From GCA-2688775 sp035288865 (GTDB lineage: Archaea; Nanobdellota; Nanobdellia; Woesearchaeales; GW2011-AR4), in the NCBI GenBank assembly GCA_035288865.1, contig DATDZA010000026.1:9547-73546 (forward strand): a DNA stretch of 64,000 nucleotides, written 5' to 3'. Numbering within the stretch: the stretch's first letter is position 1; the number at the start of each line of letters is the position of its first letter. Of the stretch, positions 61,389 through 64,000 are shown in pieces. A model generated the notes under the pieces. That model was not told the DNA's origin. It searched no databases and worked only from the letters and a program-made list of their open reading frames with translations. Both the position numbers and the translations under genes were made by a program.

Positions 61389-62735
61389 TTATTTTCGCAT
61401 CAATTCAATCAATTCTTTTTTCTTTTTGTTCATTAATTCTTCATTATCGGCTTCTAAATTTAATCTCAATAATGGCTCTGTGTTGCTTGGCCTTACATTA
61501 AAATGCCATTCATCGAAATCAACTGAAACTCCGTCCAATTTTGTTATTGATTTTGGATTTTGATTTTTGTAAATCGATTCAATTTCAGCCAGTTTGGCAT
61601 CTTTATCCTTTACTTCTACATTTGTTTCTTCGATTGTATGGTATTTTCTGAACTCGTCCAATAATTTTGATAGCGGCCTATTTTCTTTTGATACAATCTC
61701 AGCAACAATTAAGCTTGTGATTATGCCGGAGTCCGCCCTGTAATTGTCTATATAATAATAATGCGCGGAATGCTCGCATGCAAAAACTGCTTTTGTATGG
61801 CGCATTGTTTCCTTAATAAAAGAATGGCCGACCCTTTCAACAATGGGAGTCCCACCATATTTTATTATTGTTTCAGGAACAATTTTGCTGCAGACAACAT
61901 TATGGATTATTTTTGAATGTTTTCTTTTTAACAGGATATTTTTTACGATCAGAGAAGAAATTAAGGAGCTGTTTATTGTATTTCCGTTTTCATCAACAAA
62001 GAAAATCCTGTCAGCGTCGCCGTCAAATGCCATTCCAAAATCGCATTTTTTTTCCTTTACTGTTTTTTGCAGCTGCTTAAGGTTTTCCAGTTTTGATGGA
62101 TCGGCAAGATGATTTGGGAACCTCCCGTCAAGCTTGAAATAAAGAGGACTTATTTTTCCAGGTAAATCCTTATAAACCAATGGAATTATTTTTCCTGCCA
62201 TTCCGTTTCCGGCATCAACTGCTATTTTTAGTTTTTTTAATTTTTTAACATCAATAAATTTGTGAACATGCCTTACATATCCCTTAAGGATATCTCTTTT
62301 GATTATTTTCCCCATTTTTTTTGTTTTATTTTTATCGTACTCTTCATTTTCAATAATTTGCTTTATCCGCTGTAATCCTGTGTTTTCGTTGATTGGAATT
62401 GCACTTTCCCGGCATAATTTCATACCGTTATATCGTGGCGGATTATGGGAAGCTGTGAACATTACGCCGGGCTTGTTTAGAAATCCAGAAGCAAAATAAA
62501 CGGCGTCGGTGCAAACCTCGCCGATAAAAATTGTATTTGTTCCCTGGTCAGTTATTCCTTTCATCAGTGCCTTGCTTAATTTTGGGGAAGAAATTCTCAT
62601 ATCTGTGCCTACAATAATTTTTTTTGACTTTAGAAAATATGCAAATGCCCTTCCAATTTTATAGACTATTTCTTCATTAAAAGTATCCGGATACACCCCC
62701 CTTATATCATAAGCCTTAAAAATTTCAGATAGCAT
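61389..62735 (-). CDS. Phosphomannomutase / phosphoglucomutase
   Basis: The product has 448 residues. The alpha-D-phosphohexomutase signature is present: FTASHNP with the phosphoserine Ser96, the Mg loop AFDGDADR near 243, the sugar-recognition ACEHSAHYYY region, and the C-terminal RPSNTEP phosphate-binding loop. It interconverts hexose-6-P and hexose-1-P, the entry to NDP-sugars used by the glycogen and exopolysaccharide enzymes. Mannose or glucose specificity cannot be told. Confidence 0.94.
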   Translation of the reverse strand: MLSEIFKAYDIRGVYPDTFNEEIVYKIGRAFAYFLKSKKIIVGTDMRISSPKLSKALMKGITDQGTNTIFIGEVCTDAVYFASGFLNKPGVMFTASHNPPRYNGMKLCRESAIPINENTGLQRIKQIIENEEYDKNKTKKMGKIIKRDILKGYVRHVHKFIDVKKLKKLKIAVDAGNGMAGKIIPLVYKDLPGKISPLYFKLDGRFPNHLADPSKLENLKQLQKTVKEKKCDFGMAFDGDADRIFFVDENGNTINSSLISSLIVKNILLKRKHSKIIHNVVCSKIVPETIIKYGGTPIVERVGHSFIKETMRHTKAVFACEHSAHYYYIDNYRADSGIITSLIVAEIVSKENRPLSKLLDEFRKYHTIEETNVEVKDKDAKLAEIESIYKNQNPKSITKLDGVSVDFDEWHFNVRPSNTEPLLRLNLEADNEELMNKKKKELIELMRK

Positions 62736-62801
62736 AATATTATCAGAATTATTTCTTTTTTGGTAATATATAAATGTTTGTGGGTATAATTAATTTCACG
62801 C

Positions 62802-63662
62802 CTATTCCTCATCCTTATCCTCTATTGTCACCACACCTTTCCATTGCTTCTCTGCAAGTTTGTATCTTTCAATTGTTCCGATGTCAAACCACTGCCCTGC
62901 AAATGGAAATCCCCTTAATCTTCCCAATTTTGCGAGCTGAGGAAAAACATCTTTCTCGAGCATGGAAAACCCATCAGGAATCATGTCAATTACTTCCGGC
63001 TCTAGAATATAGAATCCTGCGTTTATTAAATTCGAGGGAGCATCTTCCTTTTTTGGCTTTTCAACGAATTCAATTATTCTCGAGCCGTCAAGCATTGCAA
63101 CACCGTAATGAGAAGGATCTTCAACTGTTGTTAATGCAATAGTTGCGAGAGCGTCTTTTCTTTTATGCAATCTAAACATTCTTGGAATATTAATATTTTT
63201 CAATTCATCGCCGTTGGAAACAATAAAACTATCTTTCAAGTATTTTCTTCCTAATTTTAAAGGCCCAGCAGTCCCGAGAGGCTCGTCTTCTTCTATATAA
63301 GAAATATTAACTCCAAATTTGCTTCCATCTCCAAAATAATTTTTTATATTTTCTTTTAAATGGCCAACACACAATACAACATCCCTTATTCCATATTTTT
63401 TTAATAAATCAAAAATATGTTCAGTAACTGCCTTTTTATGAACTTCCAGCAAAGCTTTTGGAGTTTTATCTGTTAATGGTTTTAGTCTTGTCCCTTTTCC
63501 GCCAACAAGAAGAACTGCTTTACTTGGTATGTTTGTTCCGAGGGCTTCTGATAAAAGATTTTCTATTTCTTGTGATCTGTTTTTTATATCGTGGCCGTCT
63601 ATTCTTTTATCTATCTGGCCTATCAGGTTTTCGTCAAGAGTTATAGTAATCCTTTCTTTCAT
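62802..63662 (-). CDS. Sugar-1-phosphate nucleotidyltransferase with N-terminal ribbon-helix-helix domain
   Basis: The product has 286 residues. Residues 1-42 are a CopG/RHH DNA-binding domain (RITITLDENLIGQID plus RSQEIENLLSEAL). Residues 48-270 are a NTP_transferase domain: GGKGTRLKPLTDKTPK (54-69), IVSNGDELKNI, FVEKPKKE and the C-terminal NAGFYILEPEV. It probably makes GDP-mannose or UDP/dTDP-glucose. The fused RHH suggests that the enzyme also binds DNA and senses sugar-nucleotide levels. Neighbour: phosphohexomutase. Confidence 0.88.
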   Translation of the reverse strand: MKERITITLDENLIGQIDKRIDGHDIKNRSQEIENLLSEALGTNIPSKAVLLVGGKGTRLKPLTDKTPKALLEVHKKAVTEHIFDLLKKYGIRDVVLCVGHLKENIKNYFGDGSKFGVNISYIEEDEPLGTAGPLKLGRKYLKDSFIVSNGDELKNINIPRMFRLHKRKDALATIALTTVEDPSHYGVAMLDGSRIIEFVEKPKKEDAPSNLINAGFYILEPEVIDMIPDGFSMLEKDVFPQLAKLGRLRGFPFAGQWFDIGTIERYKLAEKQWKGVVTIEDKDEE

Positions 63663-63958
63663 TTTTATCCAAGTTTATAGGAAAGATCTTTTATTTTGCA
63701 GTATTTTCAAAAATTCATTAGTTGGTCTTTCTCCCACTTTAACAGGGAAATCAACTGCCAATGCCGTCTTTGAGCTTTTGTTAATTCTTAAGCGCTAACT
63801 GAAACCCACCCTTTATTATTTATTCTAACTTTTATCTATTTATAAACCTTTGGGTTTTTGGGTAATCCCAAGTTAAGTGGGAAATAGATTTAATCTCATT
63901 CTTCTGCAAAATTTTCGGACGCGGGCAGCTTTAGCTGCCGTTGTCCGGAGCGTGTAAA
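63663..63958. other. Intergenic region at the right end
   Basis: The stretch has a TATA-like ATTTATAAACC near 63838-63848 facing plus. On the minus strand a 35-40-codon frame (KSSKTALAVDFPVKVGE) without an ATG looks protein-like and could be a gene remnant. The last part holds the RBS hairpin listed separately. Confidence 0.4.
63913..63950 (+). promoter_or_regulatory. Hairpin overlapping the ribosome site of the last gene
   Basis: CGGAC (63916-63920) pairs with GTCCG (63943-63947) and GGCAGC (63924-63929) with GCTGCC (63934-63939), loop TTTA; T13-T15 can also pair with the GAG of the ribosome site GGAG (63947-63950). In the RNA the site would be hidden, suggesting translational control of the gene starting at 63959. 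Confidence 0.5.
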
Positions 63959-64000
63959 ATGATTCAAACAGACTTGTATAGCTTTAGCTATAAAAAAGGT
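63959..64000 (+). CDS. Start of an unidentified gene, cut by the window
   Basis: ATG 63959 is preceded by GGAGCGTGTAAA and opens MIQTDLYSFSYKKG before the sequence ends. Too short to identify. Confidence 0.4.
   Translation, partial: MIQTDLYSFSYKKG

Noticed and set aside
63690..63800. Minus-strand frame without ATG ending KILQNKRSFL
   Set aside because: Protein-like but lacks a plausible start codon and ribosome site; noted only as a possible remnant.
1..64000. CRISPR arrays, insertion sequences or prophage genes
   Set aside because: No regular spaced repeats, transposase, integrase or capsid-like products were found.

Overview
The window reads as a DPANN archaeon of the Woesearchaeota/Pacearchaeota (Nanoarchaeota sensu lato) kind. 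This is inferred from gene content only. The base composition is AT-rich, and archaeal/eukaryotic-type informational genes are present: RpoK, eS17, eS19, eL39, eL31, Cbf5, exosome Rrp4/Rrp41/Rrp42, SBDS, proteasome alpha, RNase P Pop5 and PDCD5. Other pointers are FtsZ, DUF5752 and DUF357 proteins, and bacterial-type CoaD and CoaE. Many first genes appear leaderless (a TATA-like box about 25-35 nt before the start codon). Internal genes often carry a GGTGA ribosome site. I saw no tRNA, rRNA, CRISPR array or insertion sequence.

Layout. 1-9100: storage-polysaccharide genes (debranching enzyme, GT3 glycogen synthase, wHTH regulator plus GT4 synthase-like enzyme, GH57 amylase). 9200-16200: DUF5752 pair, two micro-ORFs, rpoK-eS17, a kinase-like protein, coaD, coaE and an Lhr-type helicase. 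16580-39220: a large secreted/exopolysaccharide region. Its core (19838-30390) is a tight five-gene operon: a GH9-like membrane-anchored protein with PEGA domains, a cellulose-synthase-like GT2, a multi-membrane-span protein, a GH8 protein and an Ig-like membrane protein. It is flanked by very large secreted proteins of 936-946, 1945 and 933 residues that share a cysteine-rich domain I do not recognise. 39380-41000: a membrane protein and a dolichyl-phosphate-mannose-synthase-like GT2. 41470-44200: eS19, PDCD5, eL39, eL31, Cbf5. 44250-48770: phosphoesterase, zinc ribbons, MFS transporter, J-domain protein. 48984-52930: ftsZ followed by small unknown genes and an alpha-solenoid protein. 52930-58440 (minus): DUF357 gene and the exosome/SBDS/proteasome/RNase P superoperon with three unknown genes inserted. 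58700-64000: methyltransferase-like fragment, DUF1328 gene, Nudix-like protein, AbrB-PhoU regulator, phosphohexomutase, and a nucleotidyltransferase fused to a ribbon-helix-helix domain.

The common theme is sugar polymers. Phosphohexomutase and sugar nucleotidyltransferase can supply NDP-sugars. Glycogen-type synthases and GH57/debranching enzymes handle an internal alpha-glucan. The GT2/GH8/GH9-like operon looks like a membrane machine for making and trimming an extracellular beta-glucan-like polymer. The cysteine-rich giant proteins may be its surface partners. The most interesting candidates are this archaeal cellulose-synthase-like operon and the six-copy cysteine-rich domain spread over three flanking exoproteins.
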